Shown: positions 28,410-38,719, counted from the stretch's first letter. The stretch: 64,000 nucleotides of DNA from Serratia fonticola (GCF_006715025.1 NZ_VFMK01000001.1:4402001-4466000), one strand, 5' to 3'. Numbers and translations are program-made. The notes: generated by a model from the sequence alone, not told the origin.

Positions 28410-29095
28410 AAATACTGATCGTTGAGGACGATATCCACATTCGTCAGGGACTGGTGGAAGCCCTTTCCCGTGAAGGATACGCCCTGATTGCCGCAGAGAA
28501 TGGCAAAGTGGCGTTGGAAAAGTACCAGCAGGAAAAACCTGACTTTATCATTCTGGATATCATGATGCCGGAACTGGACGGTTACGCAGTATGCCGTCAA
28601 ATTCGCAGAATGGATGAGCATATCCCGATCGTCTTCTTATCAGCCAAGGATGAAGAGATCGACCGGGTTGTCGGGCTGGAACTGGGGGCCGATGACTATA
28701 TCAGCAAGCCATTTGGTATTCATGAGATAAGAGCCAGGATCAAAACCATCGCCCGACGTTGTCTGAACAACAAAAGTCCCCAGCCTGACGTCAGCTTTTG
28801 CTTTGGCGATTTAACCGTTTACCCCAATGAGTTGTGCGCCCTGCGCCAGACTGCGCGACTGGAGCTCTCCCTGCGGGAGATCAAAATCCTGGACTGTCTC
28901 TACCAACACAGGAACCAGGTCGTCACGCGCGAAATGTTGTTCGATGCGGCCTGGGGCTATGACTATCTGCCTAACAGCCGCACACTGGATCAGCATATCT
29001 CAAAGCTGCGTAAAACCATTGAGCACGATCCGAATAACCCGCAGCTGATCCGCACCGTGCATGGCATGGGCTATCGCTACCAGGTTAAACAATAG
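28406..29095 (+). CDS. OmpR-family response regulator
   Basis: Regulator of 229 residues. The receiver domain has the acidic pair Glu7-Asp8-Asp9, phospho-acceptor Asp51 (IILDIMMPELDG), a switch Ser (FLSAKDEE) and Lys (ISKPF). The C-terminal winged helix follows the OmpR/PhoB pattern (LSLREIKILDCLYQH, then RTLDQHISKLRKTIE and IRTVHGMGYRYQ). It overlaps the kinase gene by ATGA and is convergent with the M20 peptidase gene 43 bp away. The regulon cannot be inferred; the VWA gene is an obvious candidate. Confidence 0.92.
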   Translation: MKILIVEDDIHIRQGLVEALSREGYALIAAENGKVALEKYQQEKPDFIILDIMMPELDGYAVCRQIRRMDEHIPIVFLSAKDEEIDRVVGLELGADDYISKPFGIHEIRARIKTIARRCLNNKSPQPDVSFCFGDLTVYPNELCALRQTARLELSLREIKILDCLYQHRNQVVTREMLFDAAWGYDYLPNSRTLDQHISKLRKTIEHDPNNPQLIRTVHGMGYRYQVKQ

Positions 29096-29138
29096 ACACC
29101 GCCTATTGCCTGGTAGAGAAAGCCCTTTAATCACAGGT

Positions 29139-30251
29139 TCAGAGCGATTCGATCACCCGGCGCAAAAGGCGCACGCGCGGCTCAATACTGCTCAATTCCA
29201 GATATTCTGCCGCACTATGGAACCCGGCACCAATCGGGCCAAAGCCATCCAGCGTCGGCACCCCTAGCGCAGCGGTATGGTTGGCATCCGATCCCCCACC
29301 GACTGCCTGCCAGCGAATATCGATATTCTCCAGCTTCCCGGCAGACTCGACCCTTTCCATCAGTTGCTGGGTCTTTTCTGAAGGTGCCATTGCTGGCGAA
29401 TGTGCCTGCAGGGTGACGTCGAGACGAACATCCGCCGTAAAACACGCGGGAACCGAGGCGCGCATCAGGCTATCGATACGCTCAAATTCGTCGTTCTGCC
29501 AAAAACGGACGTCAACAATGACCTGCGCATAATCCGCAACCACATTGGCCGCCGCGCCACCGCTAACCACCCCGGCGTTCAACGTAGTGCCCAATTCGGC
29601 ATTGGCCAGGTGATTAAGGTGTAATATCCAGTGCGCCATTTCATTAATGGCTGAACGTCCCTTTTCAGGATCGTTACCGGCGTGAGCAGCAACACCATGA
29701 AACTCCAGCGCATAACGCGCCATTCCCTTGCGCGCTTTGACCAGTGATCCATCGGCACGGGCGGCCTCACACACCAATACGCAGCGGCTGCGTTTCGCTA
29801 AATCATCAATCCATTGCGCAGAGTGGAGTGAACCCGTCTCTTCATCCGGGTTCATGGCAATGGCGATAGAAAGGCGGTCTTTCGCCTCAGCAGATAACTC
29901 ACGCATCGCCCAAAGCATATTGAGTAATCCGCTTTTCATATCCCCTACGCCGGGGCCATAAACACGATCCTCGCGAATGCTCATCGGGCGCTCCGCAACG
30001 GTCCCCACGGGAAAAACCGTATCGAGATGCCCCACCAGCAACACATCAAAATGTGCGCTATGTGGCCGGTTGGTCGCAAAGACCCCAGGGCCGACTTTGT
30101 CACCCAGATCGACAATTTCACTGTGCCAACCGAGCTGACGGTATTTTTCATGCATGATGCCTGCCACGGTGGCTACGCCATCCAGCGTAGCAGTCCCACA
30201 ATCGACATTCACCAATGAGGCCAACTCTGCCAGATAGTCGTCTAATTGCAT
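29139..30251 (-). CDS. M20-family metallopeptidase (carboxypeptidase G2-like)
   Basis: Di-zinc peptidase of 370 residues, probably cytoplasmic (no signal peptide). Motifs: LLVGHLDTVFP (His ligand and Asp), YGPGVGDMKSG (bridging Asp), MNPDEETGS (catalytic Glu pair) and GSDANHTAALGVPTLDGFGPIGAG near the C-terminus. The family removes C-terminal glutamate or cleaves acyl and dipeptide bonds. The ATG at 30251 is preceded by GAGGAAA; the frame opens at 30329. It lies downstream of yjiH-yjiG, where E. coli has the isoaspartyl dipeptidase gene iadA, so a dipeptide or acidic amino-acid substrate is a reasonable inference. Confidence 0.88.
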   Translation of the reverse strand: MQLDDYLAELASLVNVDCGTATLDGVATVAGIMHEKYRQLGWHSEIVDLGDKVGPGVFATNRPHSAHFDVLLVGHLDTVFPVGTVAERPMSIREDRVYGPGVGDMKSGLLNMLWAMRELSAEAKDRLSIAIAMNPDEETGSLHSAQWIDDLAKRSRCVLVCEAARADGSLVKARKGMARYALEFHGVAAHAGNDPEKGRSAINEMAHWILHLNHLANAELGTTLNAGVVSGGAAANVVADYAQVIVDVRFWQNDEFERIDSLMRASVPACFTADVRLDVTLQAHSPAMAPSEKTQQLMERVESAGKLENIDIRWQAVGGGSDANHTAALGVPTLDGFGPIGAGFHSAAEYLELSSIEPRVRLLRRVIESL

Positions 30252-30338
30252 GGTGTTTCCTCTGTTGTCATCGGCGGCCTGATTGCCGCCCCGTACTGAA
30301 ATCAAGACGTGTACGAGCAACGCCCGCACTCCCTGGCA

Positions 30339-30809
30339 TTACTGGATAAAAATACGCATCAGCAACATGGCGCCGAAGGCGTTAAGGACCGAGATCGCTA
30401 TCATCAACGGGATCAACTTGGCGCTGGTGCCAATCACCCCGAGGATGCGTCCGGCATACTGGATCTGCGACCCCATCAGATAGATGGCGGGTGCCAGGAT
30501 CGCCAGATGCTGTCCCGTCAGACTGCCACTGTCGAACAGGCTGACGGCAACGCCGATCCCACCGCCCATTGACATCCAGCCGCCAATCAGTACCGCTGCC
30601 GCCTCGCCCGGCAAGCCAAACAGTTGCATCAGAGGGGCAAAAATGAAGGCCAGCCCATCCAGCGCACCGGTGATGGTCAGGGCTTTAATCACCACAAACG
30701 CCATCAGTACGTTAGGCAGGGTGCTGGTCGTTGCAATGTTCCAGCCTTTACGTGCGCCAGCAACAAAGACATCGGTGATCATAGGTTTGGATTCAGTTGA
30801 CATGCTCAT
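30339..30809 (-). CDS. yjiG: YjiG-type membrane protein
   Basis: Membrane protein of 156 residues with about four hydrophobic segments and a glycine-rich GGWMSMGGGIGVAVSLFDSGS stretch, matching my memory of E. coli YjiG (SpmB/nucleoside-recognition family). It is thought to act with YjiH as a two-part membrane transporter or gate of unknown substrate. AAGGAG 7 nt before the ATG at 30809 chooses this start over the frame start at 30830, which overlaps yjiH. Followed after 87 bp by the peptidase. Confidence 0.8.
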   Translation of the reverse strand: MSMSTESKPMITDVFVAGARKGWNIATTSTLPNVLMAFVVIKALTITGALDGLAFIFAPLMQLFGLPGEAAAVLIGGWMSMGGGIGVAVSLFDSGSLTGQHLAILAPAIYLMGSQIQYAGRILGVIGTSAKLIPLMIAISVLNAFGAMLLMRIFIQ

Positions 30810-30819
30810 GGCGTGCTCC

Positions 30820-31554
30820 TTATGCCTCATTGGTTTCAGAAACTGCGGCCTCTTTACGGCGCATTTTCAGCAATAGACGCAGGATATTCGCGCCAACAAT
30901 TTTCATAAAAAACATCACCACGATGCACAAGCCGATCGAGGCAGGCACGGCCAGGGTTCCATCCACTGCCACCAGCGTGAACAACACTGCGCCAGAAGAG
31001 AAGAAATTGGTGATCATCGCACCAGCAGAGAACTGGAACATGGTAAAGACGTCTTTTTCGTTCTCGGTGATCTGTTTCTCATCCACCAGCTTACGCGTTA
31101 ATGAAGCGCCAACGTCGGTGCTCTGCAAACTGCCAATAAGCGCCAAACCGGTGTTACCGCGCAGCCCAAGCAACGGGCGTAATAATGGGGTCAACAGCTT
31201 ACGTGCCGCATTCAGTGCACCGTAATGTTCGAGAACGTTAATCATCCCCAAGGCAAACATGACGGCGGGAATCAAACCAAAGGCGAAAAGAAAACCGTCC
31301 ATGGCGCCGTTACCACCGGTACCACGAAAAGCGCTGTTGGTGACATTAAGTGCATCGCCACTCTGAGTGACGCCGCTGACAACGCGGCCGAATGAGCCAT
31401 TCAGCGTGGTGAAGTCGAATACGCCATACCATTCCTTCCCCCCGAGCAACCCCGAAAAAAACACCATGGCAAAAAGGAGTGCAACGTAAGCCCCCCAGCG
31501 AACCGGGGCTGTTTCTGTTGCCGTGGGGGAAATATTTTGTTGCTGTTCGCTCAT
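30820..31554 (-). CDS. yjiH: YjiH-type membrane protein, nucleoside-recognition domain
   Basis: Membrane protein of 244 residues with about six hydrophobic segments. The Gate/nucleoside-recognition region includes LRGNTGLALIGSLQSTDVGASLTRKLV and ENEKDVFTMFQFSAGAMITNFFSSG. It matches E. coli YjiH and starts the yjiH-yjiG-peptidase unit. The ATG at 31554 has GAGGAAA upstream. Together with YjiG and a peptidase it may import the peptide or amino acid released or used by that enzyme. Confidence 0.82.
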   Translation of the reverse strand: MSEQQQNISPTATETAPVRWGAYVALLFAMVFFSGLLGGKEWYGVFDFTTLNGSFGRVVSGVTQSGDALNVTNSAFRGTGGNGAMDGFLFAFGLIPAVMFALGMINVLEHYGALNAARKLLTPLLRPLLGLRGNTGLALIGSLQSTDVGASLTRKLVDEKQITENEKDVFTMFQFSAGAMITNFFSSGAVLFTLVAVDGTLAVPASIGLCIVVMFFMKIVGANILRLLLKMRRKEAAVSETNEA

Positions 31555-32126
31555 ATCATTTCCTCATTATCGTATGACAAAATAACCCTCCGCTGGTGAA
31601 ACTGCGTTGGCTTATCGAAATACTTACTGTGTCCATTTTTTTCAGCAACATTCTGATGATGGTCAAAAAAAACCGCAGAAAGAGAGAGCCATCCGAGTTA
31701 ATATGACCGCGTTCCCACTTTATTCTGTACGAATTAACGCTCTGGTGATGAAATTGGTACAAAATGTTTGCGCTTTTCAACAATAAAATATACAACTGCC
31801 GTACTGAGCACTTGGGATTAAATAGCCAAAGAGAAAAAAACGCGGGTAAATAAATCGAATATCCGCTCACTATCAGGCTAATGCTCGGCAACCAAACGGC
31901 CGTGTATTAACATGAATTACCCTCCCGGATGACGTTAAAGCCCATACTGCAGCCAAGTATTGTATTCTCTTGCCACATGACATCCCCCATTTAATTTATG
32001 CGACCTCTGTCCCAGTTATAAAAACTCGTAAACAGATAACCAGAAAACAGAATACCGCCCTTCGCATTTGATCGATTAAAAATCATTAATCGACATTTCA
32101 CGCCATCAGGCCCAAGGAGCGCGAAG
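31555..32126. promoter_or_regulatory. Divergent control region, yjiH and yicJ
   Basis: 572 bp, A+T-rich, no convincing gene. TCGATTAA (32072-32079) and TTAATCGA (32086-32093) form an inverted repeat with a 6-bp spacer, 34 bp before the yicJ start, a good candidate operator for the xyloside operon. AAGGAG lies just before the yicJ ATG. Confidence 0.45.
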
Positions 32127-33521
32127 ATGAGCAGTCAGATTCTTTCCGCAAAGGAAAAATTTGGTTACGGACTGGGGGATGCCGCCAGTCACATCGTGTT
32201 TGATAACGTCATGTTATACATGATGTTTTTTTATACTGATATTTTTGGTATTCCCGCCGGGTTTGTCGGCACTATGTTCTTGTTGGCCCGCGCGCTGGAT
32301 GCTATTTCTGACCCGTGCATGGGGCTGATTGCGGATCGCACCCGCAGCCGTTGGGGTAAATTCCGGCCATGGATCCTGTTTGGTGCCGTGCCGTTCGGCA
32401 TCGTCTGCGTGTTTGCCTACAGCACACCAGACCTCAGCATGAACGGCAAAATGATCTATGCCGCCGTGACTTACACGCTACTGACGCTGATGTATACCGT
32501 GGTTAACATTCCTTACTGTGCGCTGGGTGGCGTCATTACTAACGACCCAACGCAGCGCATCTCTCTCCAGTCCTGGCGATTCGTGCTGGCAACGGCGGGC
32601 GGCATGCTGTCTACCGTGCTGATGATGCCGCTGGTCAATCTGATTGGTGGTGAAGATAAAGCGGCGGGGTTCCAGGGAGGGATTGCCGTGCTCTCCGTGG
32701 TGGCCTTCATCATGCTGGCGGTTTGCTTCTTTACCACCAAAGAACGTGTGGAAGCGCCGCCGAATACCACACCGGTTCGTGAGGACTTGCGCGATATCTG
32801 GCAGAACGATCAGTGGCGCGTGGTCGGTGTGCTCACCATCCTCAATATTATGGCAGTGGCGATCCGTGGCGGCGCGATGATGTATTACGTCACCTGGATC
32901 CTCGGCCAGCCGGAGCTGTTCGCTATCTTCCTCACCACCTACTGCGTTGGTAACCTGTTCGGCAGCGCACTCGCTAAACCCCTCACCGATTGGAAATGCA
33001 AAGTCAGCGTTTTCTGGTGGACCAACGCCTTGTTGGCAGTACTCAGCTTTGTCATGTTCTTTGTGCCGATGCATGCCAGCATTACCCTGTTCATCTTCAT
33101 CTTTGTGATTGGCGTGCTGCACCAGCTCGTTACCCCTATTCAGTGGGTCATGATGTCAGACACCGTGGACTACGGTGAATGGCAGAACGGCAAACGCCTC
33201 ACCGGTATCAGCTTTGCCGGGACGTTGTTTGTACTGAAACTCGGCCTTGCCATCGGCGGCGCGCTGATTGGCTGGATGCTGGCAGGCGCCGGTTATCAGG
33301 CCGGAGCCGCCACGCAAACCAACACGACAATCAGCATCATTATTGCGCTGTTCACTCTTATCCCAGGTGTCTGCTATCTGCTCAGCGCCATTGTTGCCAA
33401 ACGCTACTACACCCTGAAAACGCCGTTCCTGAGAAACATCCTCAGCGATCTGGCTCAGGGTGCGCGCCGCAATCAGCAACAGTTCGACGAATCCCCTGTC
33501 TCTAAAGAATTTCAGCAGTAA
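32127..33521 (+). CDS. yicJ: GPH-family cation:glycoside symporter YicJ
   Basis: Inner-membrane carrier of 464 residues, twelve-helix MFS/GPH type, nearly superimposable on E. coli YicJ. Signatures: [29 protein letters not shown] and [21 protein letters not shown]. It probably imports alpha-xylosides such as isoprimeverose for the alpha-xylosidase encoded 11 bp downstream. The start has AAGGAG at a normal distance and follows a strong inverted repeat. Confidence 0.93.
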   Translation: MSSQILSAKEKFGYGLGDAASHIVFDNVMLYMMFFYTDIFGIPAGFVGTMFLLARALDAISDPCMGLIADRTRSRWGKFRPWILFGAVPFGIVCVFAYSTPDLSMNGKMIYAAVTYTLLTLMYTVVNIPYCALGGVITNDPTQRISLQSWRFVLATAGGMLSTVLMMPLVNLIGGEDKAAGFQGGIAVLSVVAFIMLAVCFFTTKERVEAPPNTTPVREDLRDIWQNDQWRVVGVLTILNIMAVAIRGGAMMYYVTWILGQPELFAIFLTTYCVGNLFGSALAKPLTDWKCKVSVFWWTNALLAVLSFVMFFVPMHASITLFIFIFVIGVLHQLVTPIQWVMMSDTVDYGEWQNGKRLTGISFAGTLFVLKLGLAIGGALIGWMLAGAGYQAGAATQTNTTISIIIALFTLIPGVCYLLSAIVAKRYYTLKTPFLRNILSDLAQGARRNQQQFDESPVSKEFQQ

Positions 33522-33532
33522 GAGGAAAAATA

Positions 33533-35857
33533 ATGAAAATCAGTGACGGTAATTGGCTCATTCAACCCGGCTTAACCCTGATCCATCCACTTCAGGTCTT
33601 TGACGTCGAACAGCGTGATAATGAAATGGTGGTGTACGCTGGCACCAAAGACGTTAGCGAACGTGCAGCGCAACTGGACACCCCGCTGTTTACCCTGCGT
33701 TTTTTCTCACCACAGACGGGCATTATCGGGGTACGTATTGAGCATTTTCAGGGGGTTGAGAACCACGGTCCGCACTATCCGCTGCAGGTGCAGCAAGACG
33801 TGAAGGTGAGCATACAGAACACCGACGCCTTTGCTGAACTGAAAAGCGGCGACCTGAGCGTGCGCCTCACCAAAGGCAACCACTGGGCGCTGGATTTTCT
33901 GCGCGATGGCAGACGCATTACCGGCAGCACAGCAAAGAATAATGGTTATGTGCAAGACGCAATTCAGCAGCGCAACGCTATGTTTGAACGCCTTGACCTC
34001 GGCGTGGGGGAAACCGTCTATGGTCTGGGTGAACGTTTTACCGCTCTGGTGAAAAACGGCCAGACGGTGGAAACCTGGAACCGCGACGGGGGCACCAGTA
34101 CCGAGCAATCCTATAAAAATATCCCGTTCTATCTCACCAACCGCGGCTACGGTGTGTTGGTAAATCATCCTGAGTGTGTCTCTTTTGAGATAGGCTCGGA
34201 GAAAGTGTCTAAAGTACAGTTCAGCGTCGAAGGGGAATACCTCGAATACTTCGTGATCGATGGCCCGACGCCAAAAGCGGTGCTGGACCGCTACACGCGC
34301 TTTACTGGCAGACCGGCACTACCGCCCGCCTGGTCGTTCGGCCTGTGGCTGACGACCTCATTTACCACCAACTATGATGAAGCAACGGTGAACAGCTTCA
34401 TCGACGGTATGGCAGAGCGCCAATTGCCGCTGCACGTATTCCATTTTGACTGCTTCTGGATGAAGGCTTTCCAATGGTGTGACTTCGAATGGGATCCGGT
34501 GACCTTCCCAGATCCAGAAGGGATGTTGCAACGCCTGAAAGCCAGAGGCCTGAAGATCTGCGTGTGGATAAACCCTTACATCGGCCAGAAATCCCCCCTG
34601 TTCCAGGAAGGAAAAGAGAAAGGCTACCTGCTCAAGCGCCCGAATGGGGCTGTATGGCAATGGGATAAATGGCAACCAGGGCAGGCCATTGTCGATTTCA
34701 CCAACCCAGCGGCCTGCGACTGGTATGCCGGGCATCTAAAACGCCTGGTGCGCATGGGCGTCGACTGCTTTAAGACCGACTTCGGTGAACGCATCCCGAC
34801 AGACGTGGTGTGGCATAACGGTGCCAACCCGCAGAAGATGCACAATCATTACGCTTTTATCTACAACGAACTGGTGTGGAATGTGCTCAAGCAGGAACGG
34901 GGTGAAGAGGAGGCCGTATTGTTTGCCCGTTCGGCCTCGGTGGGGGCTCAACAGTTTCCGGTTCACTGGGGCGGCGATTGCTATGCCAACTATGAATCCA
35001 TGGCGGAAAGCCTGCGCGGCGGATTATCTCTCGGCCTGTCCGGCTTTGGATTCTGGAGCCATGATATCGGCGGTTTCGAAAACACAGCCCCGGCACACGT
35101 TTATAAACGCTGGTGTGCATTCGGGTTACTCTCCAGCCACAGCCGCCTGCACGGCAGCAAATCCTACCGTGTGCCATGGGCTTATGACGATGAGGCTTGC
35201 GACGTAGTACGCCACTTCACCCAGTGGAAATGCCGCCTGATGCCGTACCTCTACCGTCAAGCCACATTGGCCCATACAACCGGCACGCCGATGATGCGCG
35301 CCATGATGCTCGACTTCCCAGACGATCCCGCCTGCGACTATCTGGATCGCCAGTACATGTTGGGGGATGCGCTGGTGGTCGCCCCGGTCTTCAGCGAAGA
35401 CGGAGACGTCGCATTCTATCTGCCAGAAGGAAGGTGGACACACCTTTACAGCAACGTGGAAGCCCAGGGCAACCGCTGGCATAAGGAAAAACACACGTTC
35501 CTGAGCCTGCCACTTTACGTTCGTGACAATACTATATTGGCGCTGGGCAATAACGACCAGCAACCGGAGTATGCCTGGCATGAAGGTACGGCATTCCAGT
35601 TGTTCCATCTCGATGAAGGGCGCGAAGCGATAGGCGAAATCCCCGCGCCAGACGGTACGGTCATTTTCACCCTGAAAGTGAAGCGCGAAGGCGATACCTT
35701 GACCGTGGCAGGAGAAGGTCAGGCGAAAGGCTGGACGTTATGCCTACGTAACATTGAAAGCGTGAAAGCGGTGAAGCAGGGGCAAAGCGCGGCAGGCAAA
35801 CTGGGCGTAATGATTACACCAGACACTGATGAGTCGCGCCTGGTGATTGAACTGTAA
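33533..35857 (+). CDS. yicI: Alpha-xylosidase, glycoside hydrolase family 31
   Basis: Cytoplasmic enzyme of 774 residues (E. coli 772) that removes alpha-xylosyl groups from isoprimeverose-type oligosaccharides. The nucleophile is Asp416 in [10 protein letters not shown] and the acid/base is Asp482 in [11 protein letters not shown]. Both fall at exactly the E. coli residue numbers. The N-terminal beta-sandwich, the (beta/alpha)8 barrel (from about 245) and C-terminal beta domains are all present. Second gene of yicJI, followed by a clear terminator at 35915-35937. Confidence 0.96.
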   Translation: MKISDGNWLIQPGLTLIHPLQVFDVEQRDNEMVVYAGTKDVSERAAQLDTPLFTLRFFSPQTGIIGVRIEHFQGVENHGPHYPLQVQQDVKVSIQNTDAFAELKSGDLSVRLTKGNHWALDFLRDGRRITGSTAKNNGYVQDAIQQRNAMFERLDLGVGETVYGLGERFTALVKNGQTVETWNRDGGTSTEQSYKNIPFYLTNRGYGVLVNHPECVSFEIGSEKVSKVQFSVEGEYLEYFVIDGPTPKAVLDRYTRFTGRPALPPAWSFGLWLTTSFTTNYDEATVNSFIDGMAERQLPLHVFHFDCFWMKAFQWCDFEWDPVTFPDPEGMLQRLKARGLKICVWINPYIGQKSPLFQEGKEKGYLLKRPNGAVWQWDKWQPGQAIVDFTNPAACDWYAGHLKRLVRMGVDCFKTDFGERIPTDVVWHNGANPQKMHNHYAFIYNELVWNVLKQERGEEEAVLFARSASVGAQQFPVHWGGDCYANYESMAESLRGGLSLGLSGFGFWSHDIGGFENTAPAHVYKRWCAFGLLSSHSRLHGSKSYRVPWAYDDEACDVVRHFTQWKCRLMPYLYRQATLAHTTGTPMMRAMMLDFPDDPACDYLDRQYMLGDALVVAPVFSEDGDVAFYLPEGRWTHLYSNVEAQGNRWHKEKHTFLSLPLYVRDNTILALGNNDQQPEYAWHEGTAFQLFHLDEGREAIGEIPAPDGTVIFTLKVKREGDTLTVAGEGQAKGWTLCLRNIESVKAVKQGQSAAGKLGVMITPDTDESRLVIEL

Positions 35858-35914
35858 TTCCCTCCCCGGCCAAGCCTGAAAGCAGACTGGGTCGGGTAAA
35901 CGCACGTTAACCTG

Positions 35915-35937
35915 CTCGCCCCGTTTTCCGGGGCGAG
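35915..35937 (+). terminator. Intrinsic terminator of yicJI
   Basis: CTCGCCCCG (35915-35923), loop TTTTC, CGGGGCGAG (35929-35937), followed by a T-rich tract (ATCTCTATTTTT). It may also serve the convergent GPH gene. Confidence 0.8.
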
Positions 35938-35987
35938 AATCTCTATTTTTCTCCACTCATACCGACGTTCATCGACATCAGCGCGGG

Positions 35988-37382
35988 TTAATGTGTACTG
36001 ACCTGGCTGGCCAGATTACCCGGTTCTTCTTTATCCCCCACCCGCACAGCGTTACGCTCAGCCAATAAACGACATATTTCAGCATGTTTATCTTCGGTGA
36101 AGGTAAAGCGTGACATGAAACCAAGGCGTATCAGCGAACCGATGGCAGGGAGAACACAAATACCGAAAAAGAGCCCGTTCAAGACGCTATCGGTTTGGCT
36201 TTGCGCCTGTGGTATATAGTCAATCAGCGTCAAAAATACCCCAATCAGCCCCCCGCCCACCGCAACAGACATTTTTCCAGTAAATGTTTGGCCAGAAAAA
36301 GTGATGGCAGCACAGCGTTTATGAGTGTGGTATTCCGCATACTCAATGGTGTCAGCAATCATTGAAGAGGTAAGGATATTGGTCATCATCACAAAGATCG
36401 TGCTCAGGCCAAGCAGGACGAACAGTACCGCCACTTGCTGATAACCCGCGATCCACATCACGGCACGTACAGCAATATCCAGGCCACAAAGGATCATAAA
36501 CAGTTTTCGTTTCTGCACGTTGCGCGTCAGCATCGGGGCAGTAAGACACACAACCGCCGCCACGATCCCCATCAAACCAATGGCCATTTGCAGACTGGCA
36601 TCACCCATATTGTAGATAAAAAAGTAGATATAGATGCCGTTGGCAACGTTGTGGAATACGCAAAAAAAGAATGACATTAGAATAATAAATAACGGCTTAT
36701 TCTGTCGCAGATTATGAAACGTGTCGCGAATGGTGATTTTCTCGGCGCTTGGTGGTACCCGCTCTTTAATCTGGAAGAAACCGTTCAACATTAACGGCAG
36801 GCCGATTAGCATCATGACCAACGCCGCCATGAAATAGCCTTTATCATCGCTATACGGCGCAAAGTATGCTGTCAGTTTTGGGAAGAAAATATTCGCACAG
36901 GCAATACCGGCATTAACGCCCAGCATCGCTGCGGTCACCGCACGGGTACGCTGCCGGGAGTCGTTGGTCATCACTGAAGACATTGACCAGAATGGAATAT
37001 CAGAAATCGCGTATAGCGTGCCCCACAAAATATAGGTTACGCCAGCATAGAGAATTTTCGTCGTCATATCTGCTTCGATTTTATAGAACGAAAGCAGCGT
37101 GACGCCGGTGATCAGCAGTGGAGCAATTAACAAGAAATGACGAAACTTGCCAAACCGGGTGTTAATCGTATCCATAATGCTGGCAAACAGCGGATCGTGA
37201 ATCGCATCCCAGGCACGGGCGATAAGAAAGATGGTACTCGCCGCCAGCGCAGAAATGCCCAGCACATCGGTATAAAAATAGTTAATGAATGAACCCACTA
37301 AACCAAAACTAAAACACTGACCTAAACCATAGCCAAAATAAGACCACAACTCACGTGAAGGTATTCTCATTGTATTTGCCAT
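35988..37382 (-). CDS. GPH-family sugar:cation symporter
   Basis: Second GPH/MFS carrier, 464 residues and twelve helices. Signatures: IARAWDAIHDPLFASIMDTINTRFGKFRHFL and SMIADTIEYAEYHTHKRCAAIT. It is clearly paralogous to YicJ but diverged, so it probably carries another glycoside. The ATG at 37382 has AAGG about 8 nt upstream; the frame opens at 37406. It lies 57 bp after the GH5-like hydrolase gene and the two form an operon divergent from a LacI regulator. Substrate most likely an oligosaccharide cut by that hydrolase. Confidence 0.87.
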   Translation of the reverse strand: MANTMRIPSRELWSYFGYGLGQCFSFGLVGSFINYFYTDVLGISALAASTIFLIARAWDAIHDPLFASIMDTINTRFGKFRHFLLIAPLLITGVTLLSFYKIEADMTTKILYAGVTYILWGTLYAISDIPFWSMSSVMTNDSRQRTRAVTAAMLGVNAGIACANIFFPKLTAYFAPYSDDKGYFMAALVMMLIGLPLMLNGFFQIKERVPPSAEKITIRDTFHNLRQNKPLFIILMSFFFCVFHNVANGIYIYFFIYNMGDASLQMAIGLMGIVAAVVCLTAPMLTRNVQKRKLFMILCGLDIAVRAVMWIAGYQQVAVLFVLLGLSTIFVMMTNILTSSMIADTIEYAEYHTHKRCAAITFSGQTFTGKMSVAVGGGLIGVFLTLIDYIPQAQSQTDSVLNGLFFGICVLPAIGSLIRLGFMSRFTFTEDKHAEICRLLAERNAVRVGDKEEPGNLASQVSTH

Positions 37383-37439
37383 AGTGTACACCTTGCTACC
37401 CGACAAATGCCTGCCGGGTATGCTTATCGGATAGGAAAA

Positions 37440-38528
37440 TTACGCCTTCGCTTGGCGCGCAATCTGACTGAGCTTTCTGATCAGGTCGATTTCATTGCGG
37501 GAAAACGGGATCCCGTTCTCCTCGAACACGTCATGGAACCATAATCGGCAATAGTCGGCAGACTCTTTCATGACCACTGGCCACGGGAGCCAGGTCTGGG
37601 TCTTGCCGCGCACCAACCCCCACTGATAAGGCGCAACATTGGCGGCATACATCAATGGCAGTTGTTCTTCAATGGTGCTGCCGACATGGCGGGCCAGCCA
37701 TTCGGTACAGAAAAGAGGCCGCTCCAGCTTTTGCAACTGGCTGATAATGGCCACCATACGGGCGGTATGGGTATAGGCATGAAAACTGATCACATCTGAC
37801 ATCGCCAGTGCGGTTTGATCTAAGGGGTGCTGATAGAAGGTTTCGTTGTCCACCTCTGCGGGCAGACGCCAGGCGCAGACCGTCAATGGCTGTTGCGGAT
37901 CTTCTTCCCGTGCCCAGCGGAATGCCAGTTGCATAAGCTCATGGGCAAATAGCTCAAGCTTTTCGTCATATTGCACTTCAACCGTGCCCGTTGCGAAAAT
38001 CCCCCGATTACCCGGTTCATTATAAAGATCCCACAGCAGCACCCGGTTATCGCAACGGAATTGGCGGATCACATCGCGAATATAACGCTCGATCTGCGGC
38101 CAGCATTCACGATCACAGACTTTATCACGGCCAGGGCTGGCGGCCGCCTGGCTATTGTGCTTGCCAGGAACCGGCGACTTCTGCGGCCCCAGGTAAGGCT
38201 CATCACCGGAAAATCCGCAATCATCCATTAAGGTCAGCATGGTACGAAAACCTTGCTTATCCGCTAATGCCAGAAAGTGATCGATACGCGCAAACAACCC
38301 ATCGCGATCATGCTCCCAGACAATAAACGGTAAATTGATACGCAGGGTGTTATAGCCAGCCGCCGCCGCCCACCCCAACTCACGCTCAATCGTTGGTGCA
38401 TCAAAGGTTTCTTTCTGCCAGATATCAGTCCAGTTTACCGCCGTTGAAGGCAGATAATTGAAACCGCAAAGCCACCCCTGCTGCTGATACCACGCCTGCG
38501 CCTGCTGTTTAGTCCACTGCTGCTTCAT
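37440..38528 (-). CDS. GH5-like cytoplasmic glycoside hydrolase
   Basis: Protein of 362 residues with a (beta/alpha)8 cellulase-type fold. LWDLYNEPGN carries the expected acid/base glutamate and FCTEWLARH the expected nucleophile glutamate, both at strand ends as in clan GH-A. N-terminal GFNYLPSTAVNWT and NTLRINLPF fit this fold. No signal peptide, so it acts on an imported oligosaccharide, presumably delivered by the GPH carrier downstream. An in-frame GTG lies two codons upstream (38534); the ATG at 38528 is 5 nt from AGAGG. Family assignment to GH5 is likely but exact specificity is unknown. Confidence 0.75.
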   Translation of the reverse strand: MKQQWTKQQAQAWYQQQGWLCGFNYLPSTAVNWTDIWQKETFDAPTIERELGWAAAAGYNTLRINLPFIVWEHDRDGLFARIDHFLALADKQGFRTMLTLMDDCGFSGDEPYLGPQKSPVPGKHNSQAAASPGRDKVCDRECWPQIERYIRDVIRQFRCDNRVLLWDLYNEPGNRGIFATGTVEVQYDEKLELFAHELMQLAFRWAREEDPQQPLTVCAWRLPAEVDNETFYQHPLDQTALAMSDVISFHAYTHTARMVAIISQLQKLERPLFCTEWLARHVGSTIEEQLPLMYAANVAPYQWGLVRGKTQTWLPWPVVMKESADYCRLWFHDVFEENGIPFSRNEIDLIRKLSQIARQAKA

Positions 38529-38537
38529 GCTCACCTC

Positions 38538-38582
38538 TTAACTAATAATAATTAGCTAATAAATATTACTTAGCGAATAAAT
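38538..38582. promoter_or_regulatory. Triple direct repeat, candidate LacI-type operator
   Basis: Three related 12-13-mers occur in tandem just upstream of the GH5-like gene: TTAACTAATAAT (38538), TTAGCTAATAAAT (38552) and TTAGCGAATAAAT (38570). The middle one lies in the palindrome ATTAGCTAAT (38551-38560). The location between the divergent hydrolase and LacI genes suggests a repressor site. Confidence 0.5.
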
Positions 38583-38719
38583 GAGCAAACAGCGGTGTTC
38601 AGAAAAGCGACAGCAATCACAAACTCTCTGTGTCGATGAAGAAGAAACGTGAACAAACACCGATGAATCTGACGAACAACGCCGCTAATACGCTATGATG
38701 TTGTTCCTAACGGGGAGCC

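Noticed and set aside
31556..31891. 111-codon minus-strand frame upstream of yjiH
   Set aside because: A+T-rich intergenic DNA, no ribosome site, no protein family; it ends one base from the yjiH start region and looks like chance.
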